From contig OZ038423.1 in assembly GCA_964036155.1 (NCBI GenBank), forward strand, positions 16,879,249 through 16,943,248: a stretch of 64,000 nucleotides of DNA, given 5' to 3'. The notes below the pieces were generated by a model. The model saw only the letters and a program-made list of their open reading frames with translations. It ran no database searches and had not been told where the DNA came from. This document shows, in pieces, positions 33,401 through 45,700 of this stretch. The stretch comes from Diploscapter coronatus. Its lineage: Eukaryota > Nematoda > Chromadorea > Rhabditida > Rhabditidae. How positions within the stretch are numbered: position 1 is the stretch's first letter; every line of letters starts with the position of its first letter. The position numbers were made by a program, and so were the translations under genes.

Positions 33401-36400
33401 TCATTATAGTTGTCCAACTCCAAGTAGAATGAAGGAGGCGTGACTTTTTCAAGCAAACTGTAAAGATAAACGGACACAGAATTGGGCGTGGCGAGTGCAT
33501 TATTTTCAATTTTTCGAGTTTAGTTTATTTCCCGTTTTCCGATAATTTAACAATCCTATATTGTCAATTATCCGTCTAGTAATTCTTGGAGCTGATAAGC
33601 GGTGAACTTGACTCATCTATGTCAGTCTCTGCCGATTTTCTGTCATTATTTTTCCATTATTTAATATTTAGAAGAGTTCTCTATAAATACCGCTCATAAG
33701 GTGCTTCGAGTGATTACTTGACTCTGCGACAAGCATTGTTAACTCGAAATAAATCCAAATAAACCATTTAGAGCAGCAAAATAATGAAAAATAGCATAAG
33801 GTTTGAAAATGTTTGAGCTCCGAACTGAATTCTTACAACAACTAATTCGCTTGAATTGATCGAATAAAATGCCCTATTTTCTACATAAATAAATTGAAAT
33901 TTTTTGACATTCTCTAGTACTTCAACTCGCCTACCTCGTCGACGATCCTCCTGGGGACGGAATACACGAGTCTGACGAGATTGAGGGCGTTGATGAACGT
34001 CGTCTCGTACATCGGAACCACCGAGTCCTTTATCCCTGGAACATGCTCATAATTCTCACTTGTGCCTATCCACTTCAACCAACCATTCTTGACCATCGTC
34101 GGAACAGAACAGACAGTGTCTCCATAGGCCTTCGCTACTTCGCAAATCTGCAAACAGTCGTCTAGAAGACTAGACAGTGAAGATCGCTTTCGTTAGTAAG
34201 AGTCTACCTTTCGGTAAAATATAAACTTAAAATTGAAAGGACTTTTGAATTAGTCATTTGAATTCAAATACGCAATGCAGTTTCATACGTTGAAATTTTC
34301 AAAATTAGGCTTGAGCTATTTCTACTTGGTGCATTGCTAGTTTGATGTACAAAATTGCAGTTAGCTAATTAATAGGCTCGAAAGTTGTGCAATTTGGTAG
34401 TCTTTCTTGCGCTTAGCATAAAATTCGCCAAGTTGATAGAAGAAGTGGGAAATTTAGATGAAGCTACCTTTTCGATAGATCTGACGATGGAACAGCCACC
34501 AGCAACTGAAAAATAACGAGCCTTGTCCATGCAGATCGAATAACCGTTAGAAAAGACGTCACGGCACTGCAGAATAAGAGGTAAATAAAGAAGTGAAAGG
34601 AAGGAACACCATTTTGTAGGGCCCTCTGAGGAGTCGCTTGCATTCCTTCGTCAGATTCGTCGTCACTTTGAATACCTTTCTCATTATATTCACGAATCTG
34701 AAAATGCATTGACGTGAAATAATTCGGTTATTGCATAAAATATTTGTGAAAATATGTGAAAGACAGATAAATCTTGTAACTGACGAATTGTCAAAAATGT
34801 CAAACAACCAGGAAATACGAGGAAAGTATAGTCAGGCTAAATAAATGACTAACTCACTGCATCATGTGGTCATCGATCGCATGAAGGTAGAACCTGACCT
34901 GAAATGGTTCAATCAGAAGTCAAGGGGAAGAATAACTCTGCACTCAACTTATCAACAGGCTTCGCCATCATCAACAGGACATTTTGAACGTTCAGGAGGA
35001 GTTTCTGAAAAAGGAATTTACTGAATAAAGAAAGTCCGTCTAGCAGATCTTCAAAAATAGCTTCGACTTTAGATGACTGCTTACTATTCGAATAGTATCA
35101 ACTGAAAGAGAGGGTGAACAATTAAAAGATGTAAGAATGTACCTGTGCGAGTCCTTTGCCATAATTGGAGATGCCACGTTTGGCAGCGAGCACATTGACT
35201 TGGACACAAGCCGCGCTGCTCGCCGTTTCCTTCAGATTCTCCAGAATATTCATACCTGGGCCCTGTGACACAAGTACTCGTTACAGGGGTAGAGGGAAGT
35301 GGTAGTTACTACTAGACAGATTCTATAGCTAGAGATAGGGAAGAAAAATAAGAAAAGAAGGTGGAACGAAAGAATCACTGTCATATAGTATTTACCAGAG
35401 GAATACTCACTTCGAAAGAAAGAACGATGACAATCAAAATAATGAGTCGTCTCGATCGAGTGCTCAGCACCCGCTGCACGGCTATAACGAAGTAGAACAT
35501 TATCTGAAATAGGCAAGATCATTCCTAGTTCGTTATTGAGGAATGTTTGACCTTTGGGAAAATGAACATGAGAAGAATGAGAGAGTGCAGAGTTATGCCC
35601 ACGATGGACCCAATGCTGCAAATGGGAAATAAAATAACATGAAATAAAGTAAGTTCGAAATTTTCGAAAATCGTCACTCATCGAGATGTCTAGTAGGAAT
35701 CAAATTTTCATGGATTTTTCTAGGAAAGAAAAAGTTCCACTGTTTTTGATGAAACTTTGCGATAAATTTTATCATCCTAAAATTTTCTAAACTATAAATA
35801 GGATCTTCAAGCTCCGTCTCCTTGCAAATACGCATTTTTGGTAGAAATGTGGTAGTTTAAGACCAAAAATTTGCAAAGAAACTACCTCCTTCAAACTCAA
35901 AATGTCATAAAAGCCCACCCCTAAATCGACGATAAACCTGATAAAATGGTTCTGCCAAAAACCAGGTCAAAATATTCAAGCATAAAAAGCATAAGCGCTA
36001 TTTCATTTTCATTTTTCTTCACTAAAACCTTATTTACAGCCAAGATCACCTCTCTGCTCAAAAAAAATTATCCAGAAACGCGATTTGATATATCTACTTG
36101 AGGAACCTATCTATAAGAAATCTGAAAAAGTAAAGACTCACAACTCAGGTCGATCGGAGTATTTGAGGGAGAAGAGGGACAGCAGAAAGACGCCGAACAG
36201 ATGGATGATCACTGTGTTGAGCAGCAACATTAGAATCGCGTTCGGTCTGAGAAATTTCGAATAAGCCTGCACGAAAGGTTAATTTTAGCAACTTTGAAAT
36301 GAAGATCTATCAAAGGAAAAGATCATGGGAGGTTTTATCCTTCGAATTTCAGCATCATGCGATAAAAAGATGCCAGAAAATGGTAAATTTTTAGAAATAT

Positions 36401-37295
36401 TCAATTCTCAGAAATTTAAAGATTATTTCAAGATTTATAGTATGTTTTTCATTACAAATGCAAACTTGCCTGGTCCTTCTGGTGAACATTCGATCGAACA
36501 GCCCGTCTCCTTTCTCCTCTTCTTTCTTCAGGAACGGTAGAACAATTGACAATCGCTGTCGCATCTGAACAATCAATTTATCTTCGAGGTTTCATTCTTT
36601 CGAATTCTAGCTTTCATTTCAAAAATCAAAAGAAGGCTGACAAAGTAAAAACACGATTGCACATGTGACGTTTTTCAAATCGTGAACGGAGATCCTAGTT
36701 GCGATGAAAATTTGCCAGAACAGCAAGGTAGATAAATTCTTTCATTAACCGATTTCTAAAGAGGCCAAACATTTTCTACCCTGGTCAGATTCAGCCTATA
36801 ACATTCAAGGAATTTCGAGCTCGGCCCTAAATATATAAGCCAATGTAAGATTTTTTCGACTCGGCTCGAACTAACTTCAAGATTTCTCAAAACTCAACTC
36901 GCAGAAAAATTGTATGTCATATCAAGAGAGAAAAGGAACATGTCTGTTTATCTCTTTCGAAAAGTTGCGCAATTTTTCTGCGGAGCTATTTGCGGGTTTT
37001 TGCAGGACGCGTTTTGAGAAGTCTGCTAATTTCGAAATTCTTCGGTCCGATCCAAATGCTTCCTACTTTTGCCAGCCCGTAAAGAAATTCTAGATCGGGT
37101 CATTAGAACCTTGCTCATAAACTCCTGTGCAGCTTCACGAACCTTCTCCTTCCATTTGTATTTGAGCGGCAGCCCGTTCCTGGCACTTTCCAAATTGTCG
37201 ACTGCGAACAGGAAATCGTCGGCCGCTCGCTGAGCCTTGCACTTCTTCCTCCACAACCTGATCATTTGATGAGTAAAGCCGGAAATGAAAGTCAT
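27481..37295 (-). CDS. spe-42/spe-49: SPE-42/SPE-49 family sperm membrane protein (DC-STAMP domain, C4C4 RING)
   Basis: Orthologue of nematode SPE-42/SPE-49, Drosophila Sneaky and vertebrate DCST1/2, sperm proteins needed for fertilisation. Exons: 37110-37295, 36470-36564, 36142-36246, 35552-35615, 35411-35503, 35143-35262, 34858-34898, 34610-34697, 34468-34566, 33935-34147, 33197-33313, 30839-30955, 30651-30794, 29914-30042, 29731-29782, 29477-29685, 28776-28904, 28301-28419, 27657-27753, 27561-27606, 27481-27515; 765 residues, close to the length expected for the family. Membrane segments lie at about residues 95-180, 410-435, 505-530 and 603-622. The Cys-bearing ectodomain includes AYGDTVCSVPTMVKNG. 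The RING is at about 692-735 (DCCRCG...CGSCGSFYCVNCFC...CKNC). Without the last short intron the protein would instead end at 27547. Intron 36247-36469 has a GC donor. A possible exon near 34949-35006 cannot be read in frame. Which paralogue this is remains open. Confidence 0.88.
30973..31067 (-). ncRNA. SL1: SL1 spliced-leader RNA gene A, probably degenerate
   Basis: The 22-nt leader at 31046-31067 matches nematode SL1 exactly (GGTTTAATTACCCAAG...TTTGAG) and is followed by the donor GTATTAAC. The 3' hairpin GCTTCTCAAATCGGGAAGC is at 30973-30991. The Sm site reads AAATTTTGCAGC instead of the AAATTTTGGAAC of most other copies, so assembly into an snRNP may be impaired. It ends 17 bp before the exon at 30839-30955 of the host gene, on the host strand. 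Confidence 0.82.
31068..31294. promoter_or_regulatory. Shared divergent promoter of an SL RNA gene pair (representative)
   Basis: The sequence between head-to-head leaders must drive both snRNA-type genes. Aligning all six upstream regions, I see a conserved block just before the start (TTTCACCG...CTTC, about -4 to -19) and a second one near -30 to -45 (AAAGTG/AAATGTG...ATAT) that could be the proximal sequence element. Equivalent intervals are 32002-32225 and 32855-33077. Assignment of the element is inference from conservation only. Confidence 0.55.
31295..31387 (+). ncRNA. SL1: SL1 spliced-leader RNA gene B
   Basis: Exact SL1 leader at 31295-31316, then GTATTAAC donor; TTAATTACC of the leader can pair with GGTATTAA around the donor, as in SL1 stem I. 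A CTTC-GAAA-GAAG hairpin follows, then an Sm site ATTTTGGAAC at 31361-31370 and the terminal stem-loop GCTTCCAAATTGGAAGC at 31371-31387. Upstream sequence TTTCACCGGTAACTTC is shared with copies C and E. Confidence 0.92.
31907..32001 (-). ncRNA. SL1: SL1 spliced-leader RNA gene C
   Basis: Exact SL1 leader at 31980-32001, donor GTATTAAC, CTTC-GAAG-GAAG stem, Sm site AAATTTTGGAAC, terminal stem-loop GCCTTCCACAGGGAGGGC at 31907-31924. Transcribed on the same strand as the host gene. It shares the B/E type upstream region. Confidence 0.92.
32226..32322 (+). ncRNA. SL1: SL1 spliced-leader RNA gene D
   Basis: Exact SL1 leader at 32226-32247 and donor GTATTAAC. The middle part differs from the other copies (TTTTGACCCTCACAAACATC), so the second stem is altered. 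The Sm site AAATTTTGGAAC and terminal stem-loop GCTTCCCACTGGGAGGC (32306-32322) are intact. The upstream block TTTTCACCGTCATCTTC is shared with copy F and, with changes, A. Confidence 0.88.
32762..32854 (-). ncRNA. SL1: SL1 spliced-leader RNA gene E
   Basis: Exact SL1 leader at 32833-32854, donor GTATTAGC, CTTC-GAAA-GAAG hairpin, Sm site AAATTTTGGAAC, terminal stem-loop GCTTCCAAATTGGAAGC at 32762-32778. Nearly identical to copy B, its inverted partner. Host-gene strand. Confidence 0.92.
33078..33172 (+). ncRNA. SL1: SL1 spliced-leader RNA gene F
   Basis: Exact SL1 leader at 33078-33099, donor GTATTAAC, CTTC-GAAG-GAAG stem, Sm site AAATTTTGGAAC, terminal stem-loop GCTTCTCAAATCGAGGGGC at 33154-33172 (with G-T pairs). 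It ends 24 bp from the host exon at 33197-33313, antisense to the host gene. Confidence 0.92.
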
Positions 37296-37713
37296 CCGAA
37301 AGTGAACTTCGAAAGTTGGTATGCCAATTTTGGCAAATGAATCCAGATAAATTTTCTGACTTGAACATTCCTTAGAAGAAAAAGCATTTTTTCAAAGACA
37401 TAATTTATTTCTAAAAATCTGCAAATGTCATAACTTTCAAATTAAAATTCAATCAATCAAATTTCAAATAGCAATAGTGAACAGCCAAACATATTGAAGA
37501 CAATTCTAGAGCACAAGAATTGAGAGCAAGGAAAAAAGGATGCTGTGGTAAAAAATATCAATATCAAGAATCTAGAACAAAATCTAAAACTAATAAGATG
37601 CAATATGATTAAAAGTGAATATTTTCCCCGAGTTATGGGAAGAAAGGATGTTGTTGAGTTCATAATACAGAGAGAATGTGGGTTGACAAGCCTGAAGGGG
37701 GCAGTCAAATGGG

Positions 37714-40700
37714 TCACTGATCATCTGAATCCTGAACAGGTTTGGAGCAGTGGGGCACATTTGCAGGATAGTCGCACATGGACAGGGCTGCATTGAAGAC
37801 CGTGCCCGAAGGGCAGTGCATCTGCTCTAGACGACCCCACACACAGCGGTAGAACACAGAGCAGTCCGAGTCATCCGCCTGCAGAGTGCCGTGCGACGAG
37901 GCAGAGCACGTCGAGGTTGCTGCAAAGGTCAACATAAAGAAGGATTTTGAGTGGAATTTGAAAAGAGCATGATTACTTCATGAAATACTCTAAATGTTCT
38001 CGCTTCCTTTCTATCGACATTCGAGAGCATATTTTTCAACAAGCTGAAGAAAATGTACAAACCAGGCAGATCATTATTGGTCTCCTCTCCACCGCATTCG
38101 GGCACATTGACTCGATAATCGCAGGCCCGTTTCCTCTCGTTGAACACGAGTCCCGAAGTGCAGCCGGGGCGCACTACTGCATCGCCGCCGTGGCACTGAA
38201 AATGGGCAAATTGTGATGAGACTAGCAATAAATTGAACCCGTTTCTTTCACTCGTCATTCTCCACACAACATTGATGTAACGAAAGATTTGGCAATGATT
38301 ATCTATAGCAAAATCCCTGATACCAAATCACCATTTACATCTTCAATGGCACCGATTCCCAAATGTTCCCCATTTACGATTCTCGACCAACCTGAACAAT
38401 GGAAGCGCAGTTGGTGGGATGCCTGTAGATGCCGTCATTCCTGGTGCGACAGAAGTCCTTGAGCAGATCCGTTGTTGCATCGTCATCGGCCACAGGCACC
38501 GACAGGGGAACCAAAACGGGCACGCGGGGAAGTTCCGAGTTGCAGTCGGGTGCGTTCGCTCGCAGAATGCAACCGCCCAGCGCCGTCGAGAACACTTCTG
38601 CAACTTTTAGCATCATGACTAGGATTATAATGAAGCGCGGTATTTCGCGTTTCGAGAAAACAAATCATCCTCGTTTAATGCAGTTGTCTGTCAATCGGCT
38701 CGAAACGTTGTAAAACCATAGCCAAGGCAAAAACAGACCTGTCGAGGACTGGCATTCCTTGGTGTAGGCAGATCGGTTGGAGCAGAGAACGTAGGTGGCG
38801 AGGCACTTGCCGATGGGCAGAACTGCCCCCTCAGCTGCTCCATCGCAACGGGAATCCGACGTTGGAAGAGAAAGCGGCTGGTCAGAGATGCGGTTGGATG
38901 CAGCAGGAAGAGCAGGACGCGACTGCAGAGATTCCACCTAAAAATCAGTCCATCATGGAGAAGCCATCGACGAGTTCAACATTCCTAGCGTCTATTTCAT
39001 AAATGTCATGCTATATTCGTCGTTATTCAAGAAATAGTGTGCCTTCTGCGCGGTTGAAAGGCAGGCATAGTCCGCGTAAGCTTATCAAGAAAAGTATGAT
39101 TTCTTTTAACGAGGTAAAAAATGACGCACCAATTGAATGATGTGCTGAACAGCCTTCCTCTGTCCACTGGCGCACTCGGCCGCATCGACGCAGCCATTCT
39201 GAGTCTCATCGAAGAGCTGCCCGGCTGCACAGACGGATTGCGCGATTCGACCCGAAGGCAGGCAGATTCCATAGCCGCGAGTGCAGGTGCCCAGGGCGAA
39301 CATTGACGAGGACGGCGAGTAGATGCATTCGACCGAGGAGACGGGAAGGGAAGGATCGGACTGGGCCATCGATATGGTGCGAGGAGCCTGGAATGAATAG
39401 GTATACCCTTAATCAACAGTTTTTATACAAATCTTGAAAGAATTTCAATGTTTCTTCTGTCACTTTTCTAGATTACATGAAACAATGTACCTAGTTTCAT
39501 ATCACCACAAGTTAGTGTTTCGAGACAGAAGAAAGTCTATGTGCAGATAGATGTAAGGACGAGGTTGACGATAGACGATTTAGACCAACCTCCACGATCT
39601 GATTGGTCTGTTCCTCGTACTGCTCCCTCTGTCCATTGTCGTTGATCTGCATCTTCACTTCTGCCCTCTCTTCGTTCCTTTCCAGAGGCAATTCCTCTCC
39701 TTCAGTCATTGTCGGCGTCTCTTCCTTTGCCTCGGTCTCTGTCAGAGTCTGCACGACTCCTTGTTCCTGTTCTTGGCAGGCCTCCACGCGCTCTTTGTCG
39801 TCGCAGGCAGAAATGGATGGGTTCATCACCAGAGGAGAAGAACATTCCAGTTCTGAAAATCGATTTCTGAATCTTCCGCAGCAAGTGAAAAACATGGACT
39901 TCTAGCCATTTTGGGAGTTGAAAGCCGAAAATTTTCAAGTTGAACACCGAGATACACGATTTTTCTCCTTTTAAAAACTCAATGACAAACTCTGGAGTTG
40001 TCCATCGATGCAGATGAAGAACGTAGCCGAGCAGTGTCCATCGAAAACGAGTTTGCCATTCTCGCAACGCGCTTCCTGCACGCCACTCTCCATCTCCTGC
40101 TCCATTCCAATCGGTTCTGGCAGAACTGCACTCACGTGGACCATCTCGGGCGAGTACGGCGAGGGTGAGCGAGGCTGATCGACTTGCAGCTGAAAAGAGA
40201 AGGTTTTGTTGTCGAACTGAGGATCCGAAATCGTCGTCGCTGAAACTTCAACCGAGAAGCAACTTTCTGGTTCAATTTACCAAGAGCACAGAAATACACG
40301 GGATGCTTTTAAAAATGCAAATGTGGCATTTTGAGAGGCGGGAAGATCACATCTCCTAACTTGATGCTATCCCCGTCGGTTCGAAAATTTCAAATATGAT
40401 CGCTGATTTTTGCGAGATTTGAAGTTTCATGCGTTCCCTTCACGAGCTACCTGAATGGACTTAGGAGATTGGACGACTGTTTGAGGAGCAGAAAGAAACG
40501 ATTCGGTCTGCTGATTGATGACCGAGACTGGGAGCACCGGACTGAAATGCGATTTGATTGGCTAGAAACGTGACTTCAATTTCTACTGCACGACCACACG
40601 AACTTCAAACCAGAGATGAAGTACAGGATTTGAAGTCGTTAAAGTTGAACGTGATATGTTTCAATCATTTCACGTGGATGCATATGCTGATACCTGTAAA

Positions 40701-42315
40701 TGCTGGAAGGCCTTTCCTCGTCCTGCAGTTGGATGTCGAAAGGAACAGTCTGTTGGGTGGAAGAAGTCTCAAATGCGGGTGCAGTTGATGTCACTGGCTG
40801 TTCTTCCTCGATTCGCTCCAGCTGAAATCAGCGTTTGCGTCTTTTCATCAAATCCGACTTTAAGAATAATTTCCCGTTAAATTTTTATTCCACTTCAAAA
40901 TGTCATCATTTTCTAAATATTCCGCGTTTGGCCAACCTTCTCTTCGACCTGCTGCTGTTCTGTCTGGAAGGCGGAAGCAGTTGGAGTATCCTCAGCAGAC
41001 GTCTTCTGCCATTCGGTAAAGGACTGCTCTGTCTGTGGCTGAGGCAGAGAGGGAGGCGGCACTGCAGACTGGGTGTTCATGACGATGCTGACTGGCTGCA
41101 CAGGGGAAAGGGGCATAGCATTCTGCTGTTGCTGAAGCTGATTCGAGTAGAATGAAGGGAAAGCTGATGGCTGGGCGCTGAAACCAGTTAATCTGATCAT
41201 GGTTTTACGCAATTTTGAATATTTAATTTTTCATGATTTTTTTAGATTTAGGAAGTTCACGACTCGTTCGAAATGTCAAAGTTGAATTGTGAAATGGTCA
41301 TTGTTTGAGAAGGAAAGAGGGATATTGAGCAATTCTGTCCATGATTAACTAACGCAGGAATGTTGATGCCGCTGGCGACAGGTCTGACGACGAAGCTGCC
41401 CTTCGAGCCGTAGAAATCGTCGACGATCGATTGCGCTCTGCCGACGAATTCGGGCGATTTCTTCTCCGAGTACTTCAACTTGCCCGAGATGCGCCCTGTA
41501 ATTTCACTGATTTTCCTTCACCTGTTTCAAATAAATTCCTAACTTCTTAAAATTGCCTAACGAATAAAATCGCGTCTTTAAAGTCTGATAATTCTCACGT
41601 CCATCCTTTCTCTCAAAACGACTTATTCCGAGTTGAAAGTCGAAATTCTGTCTCAAACCAACCTCTTCCGTGGAAATCGTCGAGAACGTTTGTTCTGTGC
41701 TGGAAGGAGCCAGAAAACGGACTGCTTGCGTATAAGACCTTGCTTTTGTCTGCATAGCTGGCACCCCCACTGTACGGCTGCTGACTGTAGATTCTGCCAG
41801 CAGCGAGCACGTCCTTGACTGCTGCATTCGGCTTCTCAGCTTCCCTCTCTCCTTCTGCTTCTTGCGATCCCCCGAATTCGTCCAAAATCAGCATTGGTTC
41901 AACTTCCTTCTCAGTCTTCTTTGCGGTCGTCTCCCCGAGTGCAGTCTGGTTGTCTGCGTCGTAGCCGGACGATTCTAGTACTTCGGGCAGCTGCTCCTGA
42001 AATTGATGAGTAAGTAGATGATCTTCCTGAGCTGCAGGTAAGAATGTTTGAGGTCAGTTTTACGACAATTTTAGGACAAAACAGAATTTTAAAATTCGAA
42101 ATCCACACAATTTCAAAATCTCGATATTGAATATCCCCGATTTGGTCGTGTGTGCACTAACCGGGTTTTGTTGTGCACTCGGGTCACCAGTGTCGATGGC
42201 TGCTGAGACGAGTCCTGAAATTTAGGCCAATTAGCAAGTTTTGGGAGGTGACTCCATTGGACTCACCGCTGAGAAGAAGCAGCGGTGCGAATGCGGAGAG
42301 CAGGGCGATCCTCAT
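37714..42315 (-). CDS. Secreted chitin-binding protein with five CBM14 (peritrophin-A) domains
   Basis: Exons: 42267-42315, 42162-42214, 41663-41996, 41354-41495, 40937-41177, 40694-40821, 40451-40541, 39991-40189, 39590-39852, 39130-39387, 38739-38937, 38392-38597, 38063-38195, 37714-37919; 833 residues, all phases consistent. A signal peptide opens it (MRIALLSAFAPLLLLSG). The N-terminal half is low-complexity (Gln-, Pro-, Ser- and Glu-rich) without Cys. Five six-Cys CBM14 units follow at about residues 380-430, 520-570, 620-675, 699-752 and 769-822, for example CSVFYRCVWGRLEQMHC and CDYPANVPHC in the last. Such multi-domain proteins bind chitin in nematode eggshell (CBD-1, CPG-1/2), cuticle or gut; the closest C. 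elegans relative cannot be named by eye. It lies 418 bp upstream of the spe-42-like gene on the same strand, close enough for an operon, though not shown. Confidence 0.9.
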
Positions 42316-42762
42316 CGTGACTGCCTGCGTGATTCAGATGCGACCGACCTGGAAAAATCCAGAACTTTAGGAAATTGTGAGAGAAAATACCAAATCAACC
42401 GCTCCTGATTGGGACAATTGATCGAATTAAAAAGAGCCAAGTTTTGCACAATGGTTGTTTTGGCGCCAATAGACACTTTGCTTGTCGTTCGTCGATTTGT
42501 CCATTTCCCATTCTCAGCGTTCAACTCCTCAGCGTTTCAAGTAGCGTATCCATGTGAGGTAACTTGCGGATCCGCAGTGTTGTGGGTCGATGTGAATGAA
42601 TGTGGATCCACATGGGTCCATGTGGATACCTTGCTTGAACGCTGAGTTAGTTGCAATGCAATTAAGTCTGAACGGACCTAAAATTATTTTTATTTTATCG
42701 ATTTATTGATTGATAATTATGGGATTTATTTTGGTAGTTCACTGATAATTTTTTCTTCAGAT
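42316..42762. promoter_or_regulatory. Divergent promoter region with a 22-bp palindrome
   Basis: It separates the start codons of the chitin-binding gene (minus) and the 168-residue gene (plus). At 42606-42627 a perfect inverted repeat, ATCCACATGG then CCATGTGGAT around a 2-bp centre, sits among further TGTGGATCC/TCCATGTG half-sites (42548-42630). A TTTTCTTCAG acceptor precedes the plus-strand ATG by two bases. Confidence 0.55.
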
Positions 42763-45700
42763 ATGCCGCTCTTCGGTCTGTTTCGGCGTGCCCAGTGGAC
42801 TCGAGCTGATGATGGACGAAATGGAGATGTGCGTTTGCGCGGGGCGAATTCGGAAACTGCTCAAAGGACCCTTCAAATCAGGTTGATCTATACGATATTG
42901 AAAAAAATAGCTCAGGATTTATTATCGCAAATTTTCTTATTTTTCTTATAAGTATATGCGTAGAGTCCTCGGGCGGATTTACAGAAATCATGCTCAGATA
43001 GGAAACACGGTACGCATCGATAGCCCAGAGTGACTAAGAAGTTAGGAAAACAATAAAAATAAAAAATAGTTTTCATTTTAAAAATTAAAAAAATAGCCCA
43101 GACTTGGGATCTTTCCACCGCAACTGCGGTGCGGTGCAGTACGGTTGCGGTAAAAAATCTTGCGGTACGGTGGCCAAACTTTAAAAAAAAAAAAAGTCAA
43201 TCCTGAAACAGTCATCGAAAATGAACATATTTTGTAAGGCAAGGAGAGGTAGGGTGGGGCTCGGGAACCCTATACAGTATTCTGCCATTTAAAAAATTTT
43301 TACCACGATCGCGTGGCAGTCAAACACCATTATTTCAATCACAAAAATTCAGGGACTAAACATTTTTAGTGCGATATTTTGCCGAGATTACAACTACTTG
43401 TTGAAGGATAGAGAGAAAGATTTGTTTGAACTGTCTGCTATGCGTTTTGTCTCTAAAATTTCCATATTTTCTAATTTGTCGATGACGAAAATTATCTGTG
43501 AGCGTTTCTTTTGATTAGGTAACAAGAACTTTGAACGAGGGTTCGCATGTACGTATACGAGCACCAAGCAAAGGAAGTGAGATTAATGTCAATAGAAGTT
43601 GCTTTAGTCTGTTTTTGTTCAGAAATATCCTGTTTCGTTAAAAATAGGCCAAAAATCTACGAAGAACTAAATAATTTAATTTCAGGAACGACAACAGGGT
43701 AGAAGAGCGCCGCAACAGCGTCCCGCATCGCAGAAGATCGATTTCCGCGCCTCCACAAGTGCAGGTACACATTTAGGACGTTTTTTACACCTGCACTCGC
43801 GGATGTGGGTCGTATGTGATTTTTTCGGATGTGGGTATAAAAATTTTCGAAAAATCCCTGTCAAAACGCCAAAGACATTATGTTTGTTGCAATTCCATTC
43901 TCGTGAAATTTATTGCAAAAATCAAGATCGGAATGAAAATATTGTTTTTCGAACTTTCTCGAATATTTATGCTTTTGAAATCTCACGAATCGAGAGCTAA
44001 GCTCATAGATAGTTATAAGCAAGCTTCATCTACATGAAATTTCTCGGCATGGTATAAAATTTTGCAGTTCAGACTTCTAAAAAAATAAGATGCAAATATT
44101 TTAAAATCTCATTAATTAATATTAGAACTAGACCAGGTGTAGCGACTATTGACCATTTGTGAGTCAAAAATAGAAATGAATGGCTCACGCATAAGTCAAC
44201 TTTTTGCTTTCAAAAATTTCTATTCTGATGTTCGAAATTTGATTTTTTTTGTTCTGGCATTTTTTATTGTCTTTTTTTCAGAAAACCTTATTCGCACCCA
44301 CATTCGTAATTTTACAAAAAACATTTTACCCAGAACGTTCATTTCGCAATCGGATTAGGACCCTACTCATAGAATGGGCGATTTTCTCTAGCTTCTCTGC
44401 GTTTCTTATATCCCACCTTCGAACATCCATGCTAAATTATCAACATGATAGAAACTTCAACGTGAGATTAATACGCAGATGAGCTGCGCGCTATCCATTT
44501 CATCAGTTTGCTTTTCATGATGCATATGAAAAGGCCAATGGTTAGCTCGAAGTTGAACTAATTGCAGCCTGAAAATTCAGCAGCTATGTTATAAAATTTT
44601 TCCGCTCTAAATATAGGCCTAATTCTTATATTGATGACGCGCAAACAACTGGTCATTGAAAAAAAGAGTACGCCATTGCTCTAACCCTCTTCATTTCGTA
44701 CACTATTTTCGTTAGAAAATGAATAAATGGATGCATTCTATAGTTCATAACAAATATTAAATTTTCAGAGAAGACCGGTATCACTGGTGATACGTCGCAA
44801 TTCGGCGCTGATGAACTCTATCAGAGGTGCCACTGACGACGTCAGACTCGACATGTACAACATCGACTGTAAGATTTTTTAGCTTTTTGTTGTACGGATA
44901 AAGTTATTACGATATTAGACTATTTGACGACTGTTCGTCAAAAACATTAAATTCAATTTTACAATAAATTTTGATTCTTAGAAATTTGATAGGAAAATTA
45001 TTGATATATTTTCAGCACCTCCGCAGGAATCCCGAGCTATGCCCCGAGTCCTGTCCAGCATCGAAGAGGTATGGTTAGAGTTCCCAAGTAAATATGTAAA
45101 ATTGATGTTGTTTATTGCAGAAATTCGAACGACTCCATGACAGAGCCGATCAACTCGAGAATTTGGTTATGAAGTGTCTGAAAGCGTATGTAGTACCATT
45201 CTATACTAGCATGATTTGTGGTATTTACCGGAGCAGAATGTTCTTTAGAACTCGGAAAATAGTTCAGTGAATGAATTTCATTATTCAACTTCGACTCATG
45301 GTGGACCGTTGCACCTCTTGATAACTTAGAATTTTTTCATAAATTTTTAATCTGAGAAAATCTTTTCAAAGTCGTTTGTGGTTGGCATTTATGAGGCGGC
45401 GAAACACATGGCAGACAAACAATATCGTAGTTTCAGAGTTTGATACGAAAATTTTTGGAGGATTCCTAATTTTCGAGATACCGAGATCTCGATATCCAAA
45501 ATTCGCGATTTTTGAGAGCTTTAGGAAAAGTTCCCAATTATAAAATTTGAGGAAATTTAGTATGTCATACAGAAATTTTTTTCATTATTATTAATTAGGA
45601 ATCCTCTCAGATGGACTGAAATTTTCAACGCATAATTCGAATGCTAATTTTGGCCACTTGCTTGCTCCGAATCGAGCTGAAACATTTTTTTATGATCAGC

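Noticed and set aside
35085..35101. 17-nt microexon of the spe-42-like gene with ideal splice sites
   Set aside because: Including it brings an in-frame stop with every partner tried; direct joining of the flanking exons keeps the frame.
40835..41155. Plus-strand frame of 106 codons
   Set aside because: It is antisense to the Gln/Pro-rich exon of the chitin-binding gene, whose splice sites and phase are clear.
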